Shown piece after piece: positions 32,083 to 45,948 of a DNA stretch of 64,000 nt; positions within the stretch are counted from its first letter, which is position 1, and each line of letters starts with the position of its first letter. Source of the DNA: Streptomyces sp. R41. GTDB taxonomy: Bacteria > Actinomycetota > Actinomycetes > Streptomycetales > Streptomycetaceae. The position numbers and the translations under genes were made by a program. The notes beneath the pieces were generated by a model, which saw only the letters and a list, made by a program, of their open reading frames with translations, searched no databases and had not been told where the DNA came from. The stretch lies in contig NZ_CP163443.1 in NCBI RefSeq assembly GCF_041053055.1, forward strand, positions 6,245,001-6,309,000. The letters are read 5' to 3'.

Positions 32083-32943
32083 GTGTCTGACCCGAACCTG
32101 AACGACGCCAGCGAGTCGGTCGAGTCCGTTGACGACGAGCTCGACATCGTCGAGGGCGCGGACGTCGAGGACGAGGTCGAGGCTGCCGACGCTGCCGCCG
32201 GCGAGCCCGCCGAAGAAGCGGCCCTGCACGTCGAGGACGAGTCCGGTGAGGACGTCGAGGACGTCCCCGAAGAGGCCCTCGCCGAGGACGCCGACGAGGC
32301 GGAGGCCGAAGAAGAGGCCGAGCCGGTCGACCCCGTCACCGCCCTGCGCGAGGAGCTTCGCACCCTCCCCGGCGAGTGGTACGTCATCCACACGTACGCC
32401 GGTTACGAGAACCGCGTGAAGACCAACCTCGAGCAGCGCGCCGTTTCGCTGAACGTCGAGGACTTCATCTTCCAGGCCGAGGTGCCGCAGGAAGAGGTCG
32501 CGCAGATCAAGAACGGCGAGCGCAAGACGATCAAGCAGAACAAGCTCCCGGGCTACGTCCTGGTCCGCATGGACCTGACGAACGAGTCCTGGGGCGTCGT
32601 CCGCAACACCCCCGGCGTCACCGGCTTCGTGGGCAACGCCTACGACCCGTACCCGCTGACCCTGGACGAGATCGTCAAGATGCTCGCCCCGGAGGCCGAG
32701 GAGAAGGCCGCCCGCGAGGCCGCCGAGGCCGAGGGCAAGCCCGCTCCGCAGCGCAAGGTCGAGGTCCAGGTGCTGGACTTCGAGGTCGGCGACTCGGTCA
32801 CCGTCACCGACGGCCCGTTCGCGACGCTGCAGGCGACCATCAACGAGATCAACGCCGACTCGAAGAAGGTCAAGGGCCTCGTCGAGATCTTCGGCCGCGA
32901 GACCCCGGTCGAGCTCTCCTTCGACCAGATCCAGAAGAACTAG
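32083..32943 (+). CDS. nusG: transcription termination/antitermination factor NusG
   Basis: 286 residues from the GTG at 32083. The first about 95 residues are an acidic extension (runs of Glu/Asp such as [19 protein letters not shown]). The NGN domain ([20 protein letters not shown] to [20 protein letters not shown]) and a KOW domain ([20 protein letters not shown]) follow. Total length is well above the 180 of E. coli NusG because of the extension, a known trait of actinobacteria. It binds RNA polymerase and couples with NusE/Rho. Confidence 0.96.
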   Translation: MSDPNLNDASESVESVDDELDIVEGADVEDEVEAADAAAGEPAEEAALHVEDESGEDVEDVPEEALAEDADEAEAEEEAEPVDPVTALREELRTLPGEWYVIHTYAGYENRVKTNLEQRAVSLNVEDFIFQAEVPQEEVAQIKNGERKTIKQNKLPGYVLVRMDLTNESWGVVRNTPGVTGFVGNAYDPYPLTLDEIVKMLAPEAEEKAAREAAEAEGKPAPQRKVEVQVLDFEVGDSVTVTDGPFATLQATINEINADSKKVKGLVEIFGRETPVELSFDQIQKN

Positions 32944-32966
32944 CTCCTTCTGGTACATCTTCCGAA

Positions 32967-33001
32967 CAGGTCAGACGGGCTCTCGTAGCCGGTCTGACCT
33001 G
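32967..33001 (+). terminator. terminator of secE-nusG
   Basis: CAGGTCAGAC (32967-32976) pairs with GTCTGACCTG (32992-33001), with an inner GGC/GCC pair extending the stem, then a TTTTT run at 33007. It separates secE-nusG from rplK. Confidence 0.75.
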
Positions 33002-33133
33002 CTCGGTTTTTGGCCGCGCACGGATACCCGTTATCGTTGTGCGGTATGCCTTCATCCGGATCATTGGCTCGGTTGAAGGCAGCCGTCCGGGGCGACTCGG
33101 ACGTAGGAAGGCGAAAACGAAAGAGGACCCGGA

Positions 33134-33568
33134 ATGCCTCCCAAGAAGAAGAAGGTCACGGGGCTTATCAAGCTCCAGATCCAGGCCGGCGCCGCCAACC
33201 CGGCTCCGCCGGTCGGTCCCGCGCTGGGCCAGCACGGCGTCAACATCATGGAGTTCTGCAAGGCCTACAACGCCGCGACCGAGTCGCAGCGCGGTTGGGT
33301 CATCCCGGTGGAGATCACGGTCTACGAGGACCGCTCCTTCACCTTCATCACCAAGACGCCGCCGGCCGCCAAGATGATCCTCAAGGCCGCGGGTGTCGAG
33401 AAGGGCTCCGGCGAGCCGCACAAGACCAAGGTCGCCAAGATCACCGAGGCGCAGGTCCGCGAGATCGCCACCACCAAGATGCCCGACCTCAACGCCAACG
33501 ACCTGGACGCCGCGTCGAAGATCATCGCCGGCACCGCCCGTTCCATGGGCATCACGGTCGAGGGCTGA
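33134..33568 (+). CDS. rplK: 50S ribosomal protein L11
   Basis: 144 residues from the ATG 33134 with GGAGGA-like upstream bases. The N-terminal flexible domain is [40 protein letters not shown]; the C-terminal RNA-binding domain contains [14 protein letters not shown] and [20 protein letters not shown]. It forms the GTPase-associated centre with L10-L12 and is needed for RelA activation (classic relC site). First gene of the rplK-rplA pair. Confidence 0.97.
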
Positions 33569-33644
33569 CCTCCCCCTTCGTAGAAACCGTGGCAGGGCCT
33601 GCTCGGCCCGTACCACGACTCCTCAGAACACATCAGGAGCAGTA

Positions 33645-34370
33645 GTGAGCAAGCGCAGCAAGTCTCTCCGCGCTGCGGACGCCAAGGTCGACCGGGAGAA
33701 GCTCTACGCCCCGCTCGAGGCCGTCCGTCTCGCCAAGGAGACCTCCACGACCAAGTTCGACGGCACCGTCGAGGTCGCCTTCCGCCTGGGTGTCGACCCG
33801 CGCAAGGCCGACCAGATGGTCCGTGGCACCGTGAACCTCCCGCACGGCACCGGTAAGACCGCCCGGGTCCTGGTCTTCGCGACCGGTGACCGTGCCGAGG
33901 CCGCACTCGCCGCGGGCGCCGACATCGTCGGCTCCGACGAGCTCATCGACGAGGTGTCGAAGGGCCGTCTGGACTTCGACGCCGTCGTCGCCACCCCGGA
34001 CCTCATGGGCAAGGTCGGCCGCCTCGGCCGTGTCCTCGGTCCCCGTGGTCTCATGCCGAACCCCAAGACCGGCACCGTGACCCCGGACGTCGCCAAGGCT
34101 GTCACCGAGATCAAGGGTGGCAAGATCGAGTTCCGCGTCGACAAGCACTCGAACCTGCACTTCATCATCGGCAAGGTGTCCTTCGACGACACGAAGCTGG
34201 TGGAGAACTACGGCGCCGCGCTGGACGAGATCCTTCGTCTGAAGCCGTCGGCCGCCAAGGGTCGCTACATCAAGAAGGCCGCGATCAGCACCACGATCGG
34301 CCCCGGCATTCCGCTCGACCCCAACCGCACCCGCAACCTCCTCGTCGAGGAGGACCCGGCCGCCGTCTGA
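33645..34370 (+). CDS. rplA: 50S ribosomal protein L1
   Basis: 241 residues from the GTG at 33645, with CAGGAG upstream. L1 signature [18 protein letters not shown], preceded by [20 protein letters not shown] and followed by [20 protein letters not shown]. It binds the L1 stalk of 23S rRNA and usually represses its own operon by binding a mimic in the mRNA. A strong terminator follows at 34416-34450, so rplK-rplA ends here. Confidence 0.97.
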   Translation: MSKRSKSLRAADAKVDREKLYAPLEAVRLAKETSTTKFDGTVEVAFRLGVDPRKADQMVRGTVNLPHGTGKTARVLVFATGDRAEAALAAGADIVGSDELIDEVSKGRLDFDAVVATPDLMGKVGRLGRVLGPRGLMPNPKTGTVTPDVAKAVTEIKGGKIEFRVDKHSNLHFIIGKVSFDDTKLVENYGAALDEILRLKPSAAKGRYIKKAAISTTIGPGIPLDPNRTRNLLVEEDPAAV

Positions 34371-34415
34371 GCCCTCCCGCTCACCGCGCAGGCCGCGTCG
34401 CGACGCGTTTTTGAC

Positions 34416-34450
34416 ACGGGCCCCGCAACCTTTCGAGGTGCGGGGCCCGT
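34416..34450 (+). terminator. terminator of rplK-rplA
   Basis: ACGGGCCCCGCA (34416-34427) and TGCGGGGCCCGT (34439-34450), perfect 12-bp stem, 11-nt loop, then CCCTTTGTG. Confidence 0.8.
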
Positions 34451-34537
34451 CCCTTTGTGCGGACATCAAATCCGAATACGGGTGTCAGTGGGCTGCGCTA
34501 GCGTGCAGATCACAGAATTCGCATAGGGGTGGGACGA

Positions 34538-35452
34538 ATGAAGAGCACGACCGTGCGCCGCGTGACCCTCTCGATCGCGCTGACGACCGCTCTGGCGGGG
34601 GTGGCCGCCTGCAGTTCCTCCGGCGGCTCGGGAAGCTCCGGCAAGGACGACAAGGCGGGGCACAAGGGCACGACGCACGTCAGCCCCATAGCCGCGCTGC
34701 GCTCCGCCGAGAAGTCCACCGACAACGCCGACTCCGCCAAGGTCGAGTCCACGACGACCATGGGCACGATGATGTCCATGAAGGCGGACGGCGTCATGGG
34801 CTGGGCCGACGGCCTCACCGGCACCATGACGATCACGTACACCGGCGGCACGATGGCCGACACGATGCGTCAGACGGGCAGCACGTCGATGCAGGCCCGC
34901 TATCTGCCCGACGCCTACTACGCGAAGATGAGCGACACGTTCGCCCAGCAGGCCGGCGGCAAGCACTGGATCAAGTACGCCTACGACGACCTGGCGAAGT
35001 TCGGCGGCAGCTCGGGCGCGTACCTGAAGGACCAGATGCAGAACACGACGCCGAACCAGTCGGTGAAGCTCCTGCTGGCCTCCGGCGACGTGACGAAGGT
35101 CGGCGAGGAGACGGTGCGCGGCGAGAGGACCACGCACTACTCGGGCACGCTGGACGTCGCCGATATGGCGACCAGGACCTCCAACCTCAGCGCGAGCCAG
35201 CTGGCCGACCTGAAGAAGCAGCTCACAGCGGCCGGCGTCAGCACCGAGAAGGTCGACATCTGGGTCAACGGCGACGACCTGCTGGTCAAAAAGGTCGAGA
35301 AGGGCGAGCTGTCGACCGGCACGATGTCCTCGACCGCGTACTACAGCGACTACGGGGTGAAGGTCTCCACCACGGAGCCCCCGGCGGGCGACACCGCCGA
35401 CTTCAAGGACCTGCTGAAGTCGCAGGGCAGCACGGGCGGCACCACCTCCTGA
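34538..35452 (+). CDS. lipoprotein, LppX/LprAFG-like, between rplA and rplJ
   Basis: 304 residues from the ATG 34538 (a GTG three codons earlier is possible). Signal KSTTVRRVTLSIALTTALAG with lipobox GVAAC; the mature part begins SSSGGSGSSGKDD. The body has alternating Ala/Lys-rich helices and beta strands (TDNADSAKVESTTTMG, TRTSNLSASQLADLKKQLTA, WVNGDDLLVKKVEKG), the general layout of the LppX/LprAFG lipid-carrier family. Paralogue of the next gene. It lies inside the ribosomal protein cluster but after a terminator, so it has its own promoter. Confidence 0.8.
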   Translation: MKSTTVRRVTLSIALTTALAGVAACSSSGGSGSSGKDDKAGHKGTTHVSPIAALRSAEKSTDNADSAKVESTTTMGTMMSMKADGVMGWADGLTGTMTITYTGGTMADTMRQTGSTSMQARYLPDAYYAKMSDTFAQQAGGKHWIKYAYDDLAKFGGSSGAYLKDQMQNTTPNQSVKLLLASGDVTKVGEETVRGERTTHYSGTLDVADMATRTSNLSASQLADLKKQLTAAGVSTEKVDIWVNGDDLLVKKVEKGELSTGTMSSTAYYSDYGVKVSTTEPPAGDTADFKDLLKSQGSTGGTTS

Positions 35453-35544
35453 GGTCCATGAGAATTCGGGAGACCGCCTGAAAACCCCCTGGGACACGCT
35501 CGCGGCCTCGCTGTGAGTCGATCATCTGTTCCCTGGGGGGAATC

Positions 35545-36405
35545 ATGGAGTTTTCTGTACGTGGAGCCGTTCGGCACAGAGCGGCGGGCGCGACGCTCGC
35601 CGCCCTGGTCCTCGGCGGGGGTGCCGTCGCCTGTTCGAAGAGTGACGCGGGGGAATCGCCGAGGATGACGCCCGCCGCGGCCGTGGCCAGGGCGGCGAAG
35701 AAGACGGAGGACATCACGTCCCTCCGCTACCGGATGACCGGTGAGGTCCCGGAGGAGGGCCGCGTCAGCGGTGAGGCGGCGATGAGCATGAAGCCGCTGG
35801 CCATGAGCATGAAGATGACGGCCGAAGACCAGGCCACCGACGGCCAGGTGGAGATCCGGCTCGTCGACAAGGCGATGTACATCGGTGGGGGCGCGCAGGT
35901 CGCCAAGGAGATGGACGGAAAGAGCTGGATCAAGTTCGACATGTCCGCGATGGGGGCGGACAAGCAGCTCAACGCCGATCAGCTGGGTGGCGGACAGGCC
36001 GACAAGAACCCGGCTACCGAGTCCACTTTCCTCACCGGCTCCAAGGACGTGAAGAAGGTCGGAACCGAGACCGTCGACGGGGTGAAGACCACGCACTACA
36101 AGGGGACGGTCACCCTCGAGGACTTCCGCGACTCCCTCAAGGGCAAGGACAAGGCCACTCGTGAGAAGCGGGAGAAGAGCCTCGACCAGTACGAGAAGAT
36201 GGGCATCGAGGCGCTCACGATGGACATGTGGATCGACGGCGACGACCACACCAAGCAGTTCCGCATGCGGGGCGATGCCGACAAGGGCAAGCTCGACATG
36301 ACCATCACTTTCCTCGACTTCAACAAGCCGGTGACGGTCGAGGCCCCGCCCGCCAAGGACACGGCCGACCTGGCCCAGATGATGAAGGACGCCCAGAAGG
36401 GCTGA
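35545..36405 (+). CDS. lipoprotein, paralogue of the preceding gene
   Basis: 286 residues from the ATG 35545 with GGGGGGAA upstream. The signal ends VLGGGAVAC, with Cys as the first mature residue. The mature protein shares the pattern of the gene at 34538: [17 protein letters not shown], the repeated Met/Lys motif [56 protein letters not shown] local duplication is likely. Probably a cell-surface lipid- or ligand-binding lipoprotein; not experimentally defined here. Confidence 0.8.
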   Translation: MEFSVRGAVRHRAAGATLAALVLGGGAVACSKSDAGESPRMTPAAAVARAAKKTEDITSLRYRMTGEVPEEGRVSGEAAMSMKPLAMSMKMTAEDQATDGQVEIRLVDKAMYIGGGAQVAKEMDGKSWIKFDMSAMGADKQLNADQLGGGQADKNPATESTFLTGSKDVKKVGTETVDGVKTTHYKGTVTLEDFRDSLKGKDKATREKREKSLDQYEKMGIEALTMDMWIDGDDHTKQFRMRGDADKGKLDMTITFLDFNKPVTVEAPPAKDTADLAQMMKDAQKG

Positions 36406-36435
36406 TCTCGGGCCTGCCCCGGCGCCCAGGCGGAT

Positions 36436-36705
36436 TTGCTTGACAGTGACCCATTCACGTACTGTTCTCCAGAAGCCAAAGACCGCTGGTCGTTGCCTTG
36501 CGCTCGCAAGAGGGCAGGGTGGCCGAAGGATCCGCTGAAACTGCGGACGACCCGCGTAGGTGACCGTGGATGTGCTCCCGGAGTTCGCTCGCCCAGCTTG
36601 CGGATGTACCGGTGGAGCTACGCCCCGTGCGCCTGCGCCGGGGCGTTTCGTTTTGCCCAGCCCCTTCCGAGCGGTCCTCATCACCCGGAAGGAGGCCGAC
36701 GCTCT
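36436..36705 (+). ncRNA. rplJ leader region (L10 autoregulatory leader, probable)
   Basis: A 270-base leader precedes rplJ. Promoter-like boxes are TTGCTT (36436) with TACTGT (36460-36465). The transcript then contains CTGAAACTGCGGACGACCCG, the sort of kink-turn/bulged segment used by the L10(L12)4 complex, and a hairpin CGCCCCG/CGGGGCG (36621-36645) followed by TTTCGTTTT, a terminator-like element just before the ribosome site AAGGAGG. L10 feedback on rplJL is established in bacteria; the exact structure here is inferred. Confidence 0.6.
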
Positions 36706-37236
36706 ATGGCAAGGCCCGACAAGGCTGCCGCGGTAGCCGAGCTCGCGGACCAGTTCCGCAGCTCGAATGCCGCCGTGCTGACCGAGTACCGGGGTCTCAC
36801 CGTGGCGCAGCTCAAGACGCTGCGTCGTTCGCTCGGTGAAGACGCCCAGTACGCCGTGGTGAAGAACACGCTGACCAAGATTGCGGCCAACGAGGCCGGG
36901 ATCAACACGCTCGACGACCTGTTCAACGGTCCGACGGCGGTCGCCTTCATCACCGGTGACCCGGTGGTGTCGGCGAAGGGTCTTCGTGACTTCGCCAAGG
37001 ACAACCCGAACCTCGTCATCAAGGGCGGTGTCCTTGACGGCAAGGCGCTGTCCGCCGACGAGATCAAGAAGCTTGCGGACCTCGAGTCCCGCGAGGTTCT
37101 GCTCAGCAAGCTGGCCGGTGCGTTCAAGGGCAAGCAGTCCCAGGCTGCCTCGCTCTTCCAGGCGCTCCCCTCGAAGCTCGTCCGCACCGTGGACGCTCTT
37201 CGTGCCAAGCAGGCCGAGCAGGGCGGTGCCGAGTAA
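36706..37236 (+). CDS. rplJ: 50S ribosomal protein L10
   Basis: 176 residues from the ATG 36706 with GGAAGGAGG upstream. The N-terminal RNA-binding domain is [38 protein letters not shown]; the C-terminal helix [20 protein letters not shown] carries the L7/L12 dimers. It anchors the stalk on 23S rRNA. Pairs with rplL 113 bp downstream. Preceded by a long leader consistent with autoregulation. Confidence 0.97.
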   Translation: MARPDKAAAVAELADQFRSSNAAVLTEYRGLTVAQLKTLRRSLGEDAQYAVVKNTLTKIAANEAGINTLDDLFNGPTAVAFITGDPVVSAKGLRDFAKDNPNLVIKGGVLDGKALSADEIKKLADLESREVLLSKLAGAFKGKQSQAASLFQALPSKLVRTVDALRAKQAEQGGAE

Positions 37237-37349
37237 TTCGGCTCGCGCATTGACCGCCGCCGCCTAGGCAGTGGTCGCAGCGGGCCGAAAGTACGCCCGC
37301 CTCACATGTACATCCGGCACCAGCCGAATTAGTGGAAGGATCGCCCATC

Positions 37350-37733
37350 ATGGCGAAGCTCAGCCAGGAAGACCTGCTCGCGCAGTTCGAGGACATGACC
37401 CTCATCGAGCTCTCCGAGTTCGTGAAGGCGTTCGAGGAGAAGTTCGACGTCACCGCCGCCGCCGCGGTCGCCGTTGCCGGTCCGGCCGGCCCCGCCGCCG
37501 CCGTTGAGGCCGAGGCCGAGCAGGACGAGTTCGACGTCATCCTCACGGGTGCCGGCGACAAGAAGATCCAGGTCATCAAGGTCGTGCGTGAGCTGACCTC
37601 CCTGGGTCTGAAGGAGGCCAAGGACCTCGTGGACGGCGCCCCGAAGCCCGTTCTCGAGAAGGTCGCCAAGGAGGCCGCCGAGAAGGCTGCCGAGTCCCTC
37701 AAGGGCGCCGGCGCCTCCGTCGAGGTCAAGTAA
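37350..37733 (+). CDS. rplL: 50S ribosomal protein L7/L12
   Basis: 127 residues from the ATG 37350 with GGAAGGA upstream. The N-terminal dimerisation domain is [20 protein letters not shown], then an Ala/Val/Pro-rich hinge ([16 protein letters not shown]) and the C-terminal factor-binding domain ([40 protein letters not shown]). It recruits EF-G and EF-Tu to the ribosome. A hairpin at 37828-37859 separates it from rpoB. Confidence 0.97.
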   Translation: MAKLSQEDLLAQFEDMTLIELSEFVKAFEEKFDVTAAAAVAVAGPAGPAAAVEAEAEQDEFDVILTGAGDKKIQVIKVVRELTSLGLKEAKDLVDGAPKPVLEKVAKEAAEKAAESLKGAGASVEVK

Positions 37734-37827
37734 CACCTCGCGGTCCGCACGGACTGCTCGCGAGCTTTCACAGCCGCTCCGGGAGCGCCGCAACGCGTTT
37801 CGGTAGAGCTGTAACGCTGACGCACTG

Positions 37828-37859
37828 AAGAGCGATCACCCATCTGGGTGGTCGCTCTT
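37828..37859 (+). terminator. rplL-rpoB intergenic terminator
   Basis: AAGAGCGATCACCCA (37828-37842) pairs with TGGGTGGTCGCTCTT (37845-37859) with one T-G wobble. It probably ends most rplJL transcripts, leaving rpoBC to its own promoters in the following 540 bp. Confidence 0.75.
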
Positions 37860-38179
37860 CGGCGTTCCAGGGGGTCCCCGTAGCGGCTGCCTTGCGCTGT
37901 CGGTCGCTGCGAGTATGGTGATCTTCGTTGTGCCTCCGGCCGAGCCCGTGGCGGGCTGCAAGACGGGATGCAAGACAGGTTGCACGTGACGATCGCGGCA
38001 CTTGCTTTGGGCATGGGGGGCCTTGACGAACCGCACGCAGCGCGCAATTCTCAGGACGCGTCGTCACAACGATCCGGATCCGAGGCATGGATCGACGGCG
38101 AAGAGGGCAGTATCGATGTGCATTGAGGGCGTGGCTTGCCGCAGGTGTTGAGAACAACGAGGGTCTCAAAAACCGGGAC

Positions 38180-38208
38180 TGGACATCAGTGGGCCGAGTG
38201 GCTACACT
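38180..38208 (+). promoter_or_regulatory. candidate rpoB promoter
   Basis: TGGACA (38180-38185), 17 bp, TACACT (38203-38208). The transcript would have a leader of about 175 nt before the TTG start. Another candidate, TTGCGC with TATGGT, lies at 37892-37919. The 660-bp rplL-rpoB gap holds no credible gene. Confidence 0.5.
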
Positions 38209-38392
38209 GACCCTTTGCGCTGCCTGTTAGCTGCCTCCTGCCCGTCACCAGGGGCATGCCCATGCTTGAGCACCGACGATTGAATCGTCCCTGACCTGGC
38301 CTTCTTCGGCTGATTTGGGAACGACCTGTCTCTGTGTCCAGCAGGGGACCGGTACGCGCGTAGTGAGTCCGAGCCCTCGGAAGGACCCCCTC

Positions 38393-41300
38393 TTGGCCGC
38401 CTCGCGCACTGCCTCGACCGCGAATACGAACAACGGCGCCAGCACCGCCCCGCTGCGCATCTCCTTTGCAAAGATCAAGGAGCCCCTCGAGGTTCCGAAC
38501 CTTCTTGCGCTGCAAACCGAGAGCTTCGACTGGCTGCTCGGCAATGCCGCGTGGAAGGCTCGTGTCGAGGCGGCTCTGGACAACGGACAGGACGTCCCCA
38601 CGAAGTCCGGTCTGGAGGAGATCTTCGAGGAGATCTCCCCGATCGAGGACTTCTCCGGGTCGATGTCGCTGACCTTCCGCGACCACCGCTTCGAGCCTCC
38701 GAAGAACTCCATCGACGAGTGCAAGGAGCGCGACTTCACGTACTCCGCGCCGCTCTTCGTCACCGCCGAGTTCACCAACAACGAGACCGGCGAGATCAAG
38801 TCCCAGACGGTCTTCATGGGCGACTTCCCGCTCATGACCAACAAGGGCACCTTCGTCATCAACGGCACCGAGCGTGTCGTGGTGTCGCAGCTCGTCCGCT
38901 CGCCGGGTGTCTACTTCGACTCCTCCATCGACAAGACGTCCGACAAGGACATCTTCTCCGCGAAGGTCATCCCGTCCCGGGGTGCCTGGCTGGAGATGGA
39001 GATCGACAAGCGCGACATGGTCGGTGTCCGCATCGACCGCAAGCGCAAGCAGTCCGTCACCGTTCTCCTGAAGGCTCTCGGTTGGACGACCGAGCAGATC
39101 CTCGAGGAGTTCGGCGAGTACGAGTCGATGCGCGCCACCCTGGAGAAGGACCACACCCAGGGCCAGGACGACGCGCTGCTCGACATCTACCGCAAGCTGC
39201 GTCCGGGCGAGCCCCCGACCCGTGAGGCCGCGCAGACGCTGCTCGAGAACCTCTATTTCAACCCGAAGCGTTACGACCTCGCGAAGGTCGGCCGCTACAA
39301 GGTCAACAAGAAGCTGGGCGGCGACGCCCCGCTCGACGCCGGCATCCTGACCGTCGAGGACATCATCTCGACGATCAAGTACCTGGTGAAGCTGCACGCC
39401 GGTGAGACCGAGACGGTCATGGGCGAGAACGGCGCCTCGATCGTCGTCGAGACCGACGACATCGACCACTTCGGCAACCGTCGTCTGCGCAACGTCGGCG
39501 AGCTCATCCAGAACCAGGTCCGCACGGGTCTGGCTCGTATGGAGCGCGTCGTCCGTGAGCGCATGACGACTCAGGACGTCGAGGCGATCACGCCGCAGAC
39601 CCTGATCAACATCCGGCCGGTCGTCGCCTCCATCAAGGAGTTCTTCGGCACCAGCCAGCTGTCGCAGTTCATGGACCAGAACAACCCGCTGTCGGGTCTC
39701 ACCCACAAGCGCCGTCTGTCGGCTCTTGGCCCGGGTGGTCTCTCCCGTGAGCGGGCCGGCTTCGAGGTCCGTGACGTGCACCCGTCGCACTACGGCCGCA
39801 TGTGCCCGATCGAGACCCCTGAAGGCCCGAACATCGGTCTGATCGGCTCGCTCGCCTCCTACGGCCGGGTCAACGCGTTCGGTTTCGTCGAGACCCCGTA
39901 CCGCAAGGTCACCGGTGGTGTCGTCACCGACGAGGTCGACTACCTGACGGCCGACGAAGAGGACCGATTCGTCATCGCGCAGGCCAACGCGCCGCTGACG
40001 GACGAGTTCCGCTTCGAGGAGTCCCGCGTCCTGGTTCGCCGCCGTGGCGGCGAGGTCGACTACGTCCCCGGTGACGACGTCGACTACATGGACGTCTCTC
40101 CGCGCCAGATGGTGTCGGTCGCGACCGCCATGATCCCGTTCCTCGAGCACGACGACGCCAACCGTGCCCTCATGGGCGCGAACATGATGCGTCAGGCCGT
40201 GCCGCTGATCAAGTCCGAGGCGCCGCTGGTCGGCACCGGCATGGAGTACCGCTGCGCGGTCGACGCCGGTGACGTCCTGAAGTCGGAGAAGGACGGTGTG
40301 GTCCAGGAGGTCTCCGCGGACTACATCACCACCGCCAACGACGACGGTACGTACACCACGTACCGCCTCGCGAAGTTCTCCCGCTCGAACCAGGGCACCT
40401 CTGTGAACCAGAAGGTCGTCGTGGACGAGGGCGCCCGGGTCGTCGCCGGCCAGGTTCTGGCCGACGGTCCGGCGACCGAGAACGGCGAGATGGCGCTCGG
40501 CAAGAACCTGCTCGTGGCGTTCATGCCGTGGGAGGGTCACAACTACGAGGACGCGATCATCCTGTCGCAGCGCCTCGTGCAGGACGACGTCCTCTCCTCG
40601 ATCCACATCGAGGAGCACGAGGTCGACGCCCGTGACACCAAGCTCGGCCCCGAGGAGATCACCCGGGACATCCCGAACGTCTCCGAGGAGGTCCTCGCCG
40701 ACCTCGACGAGCGCGGCATCATCCGTATCGGTGCCGAGGTCGTCGCCGGTGACATCCTCGTCGGCAAGGTCACGCCCAAGGGTGAGACCGAGCTGACCCC
40801 CGAGGAGCGTCTGCTCCGTGCGATCTTCGGTGAGAAGGCGCGCGAGGTGCGCGACACCTCGCTGAAGGTGCCGCACGGTGAGATCGGCAAGGTCATCGGC
40901 GTCCGCGTCTTCGACCGTGAAGAGGGCGACGAGCTGCCGCCGGGCGTGAACCAGCTGGTTCGTGTCTACGTGGCGCAGAAGCGCAAGATCACGGACGGTG
41001 ACAAGCTCGCCGGCCGTCACGGCAACAAGGGTGTTATCTCCAAGATCCTGCCCATCGAGGACATGCCGTTCCTCGAGGACGGAACTCCGGTCGACATCAT
41101 CCTCAACCCGCTGGGTGTGCCGTCCCGAATGAACCCGGGACAGGTCCTGGAGATCCACCTCGGCTGGCTCGCCAGCCGCGGCTGGGACGTCTCCGGCCTC
41201 GCGGACGACTGGGCGCAGCGCCTGCAGGCCATCGGGGCCGACCAGGTCACGCCGGGCACGAACGTCGCCACCCCCGTCTTCGACGGTGCGCGTGAGGACG

Positions 41301-41881
41301 AGCTCGCGGGTCTGCTGCAGCACACGATCCCGAACCGCGACGGCGAGCGCATGGTGCTCCCGACCGGTAAGGCGCCGCTGTTCGACGGCCGCTCCGGCGA
41401 GCCGTTCCCGGAGCCGATCTCGGTCGGCTACATGTACATCCTGAAGCTCCACCACCTGGTCGACGACAAGCTGCACGCCCGCTCGACCGGTCCGTACTCG
41501 ATGATCACCCAGCAGCCGCTGGGTGGTAAGGCCCAGTTCGGTGGCCAGCGCTTCGGTGAGATGGAGGTGTGGGCGCTGGAGGCTTATGGCGCCGCGTACG
41601 CCCTCCAGGAGCTGCTGACCATCAAGTCCGACGACGTCACCGGCCGCGTGAAGGTCTACGAGGCCATCGTCAAGGGCGAGAACATCCCCGAGCCCGGCAT
41701 CCCCGAGTCCTTCAAGGTGCTCATCAAGGAGATGCAGTCTCTCTGCCTCAACGTGGAGGTGCTGTCCAGCGACGGTATGTCCATCGAAATGCGTGACACC
41801 GACGAGGACGTCTTCCGCGCGGCGGAGGAGCTCGGCATCGACCTGTCCCGGCGCGAGCCGAGCAGCGTCGAAGAGGTCTGA
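38393..41881 (+). CDS. rpoB: DNA-directed RNA polymerase subunit beta
   Basis: 1162 residues from the TTG at 38393 ([18 protein letters not shown]), with GGAAGGA upstream; this start gives the length usual in Streptomyces. Visible marks: the rifampicin region [20 protein letters not shown] then [11 protein letters not shown] at about residues 418-448 with sensitive-type residues, PEGPNIGLI, the lysines and [19 protein letters not shown] near the active centre, and the C-terminal [14 protein letters not shown]. Catalytic core with RpoC, 100 bp downstream. Confidence 0.98.
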   Translation: MAASRTASTANTNNGASTAPLRISFAKIKEPLEVPNLLALQTESFDWLLGNAAWKARVEAALDNGQDVPTKSGLEEIFEEISPIEDFSGSMSLTFRDHRFEPPKNSIDECKERDFTYSAPLFVTAEFTNNETGEIKSQTVFMGDFPLMTNKGTFVINGTERVVVSQLVRSPGVYFDSSIDKTSDKDIFSAKVIPSRGAWLEMEIDKRDMVGVRIDRKRKQSVTVLLKALGWTTEQILEEFGEYESMRATLEKDHTQGQDDALLDIYRKLRPGEPPTREAAQTLLENLYFNPKRYDLAKVGRYKVNKKLGGDAPLDAGILTVEDIISTIKYLVKLHAGETETVMGENGASIVVETDDIDHFGNRRLRNVGELIQNQVRTGLARMERVVRERMTTQDVEAITPQTLINIRPVVASIKEFFGTSQLSQFMDQNNPLSGLTHKRRLSALGPGGLSRERAGFEVRDVHPSHYGRMCPIETPEGPNIGLIGSLASYGRVNAFGFVETPYRKVTGGVVTDEVDYLTADEEDRFVIAQANAPLTDEFRFEESRVLVRRRGGEVDYVPGDDVDYMDVSPRQMVSVATAMIPFLEHDDANRALMGANMMRQAVPLIKSEAPLVGTGMEYRCAVDAGDVLKSEKDGVVQEVSADYITTANDDGTYTTYRLAKFSRSNQGTSVNQKVVVDEGARVVAGQVLADGPATENGEMALGKNLLVAFMPWEGHNYEDAIILSQRLVQDDVLSSIHIEEHEVDARDTKLGPEEITRDIPNVSEEVLADLDERGIIRIGAEVVAGDILVGKVTPKGETELTPEERLLRAIFGEKAREVRDTSLKVPHGEIGKVIGVRVFDREEGDELPPGVNQLVRVYVAQKRKITDGDKLAGRHGNKGVISKILPIEDMPFLEDGTPVDIILNPLGVPSRMNPGQVLEIHLGWLASRGWDVSGLADDWAQRLQAIGADQVTPGTNVATPVFDGAREDELAGLLQHTIPNRDGERMVLPTGKAPLFDGRSGEPFPEPISVGYMYILKLHHLVDDKLHARSTGPYSMITQQPLGGKAQFGGQRFGEMEVWALEAYGAAYALQELLTIKSDDVTGRVKVYEAIVKGENIPEPGIPESFKVLIKEMQSLCLNVEVLSSDGMSIEMRDTDEDVFRAAEELGIDLSRREPSSVEEV

Positions 41882-41981
41882 CGGGAGTTCGGCCGGGGGC
41901 TCAGCGATGAGCCTCCGGCCGGCCCCAGGACCCCCGTATCAGACCCCTAAGACTTACAACCCTGAGAGGGATTGACGCATA

Positions 41982-45881
<3,900 letters not shown>

Positions 45882-45903
45882 GCGAGTCGCTTTGCGGTAA
45901 CTG

Positions 45904-45939
45904 AAGGGCGGTCACCCCGGGTTCGGGGTGACCGCCCTT
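45904..45939. terminator. bidirectional terminator after rpoC
   Basis: AAGGGCGGTCACCCC (45904-45918) and GGGGTGACCGCCCTT (45925-45939), perfect 15-bp stem, 6-nt loop. It separates rpoC from the convergent M48 peptidase gene (stop at 45949) and can serve both. Confidence 0.88.
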
Positions 45940-45948
45940 CGGCGTCTC

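Noticed and set aside
32026..32958. Long minus-strand open frame through nusG
   Set aside because: A high-GC shadow frame, full of Leu/Val/Asp runs mirroring the acidic nusG N-terminus; the same applies to the long antisense frames across rpoB, rpoC, fusA and GH115.
37734..38392. Possible gene in the rplL-rpoB gap
   Set aside because: Frames on both strands are Arg/Ser/Pro-rich and lack starts; the gap is explained by a terminator and rpoB promoters.
39645..39730. Rifampicin-resistance allele in rpoB
   Set aside because: The visible region carries the usual sensitive-type residues.
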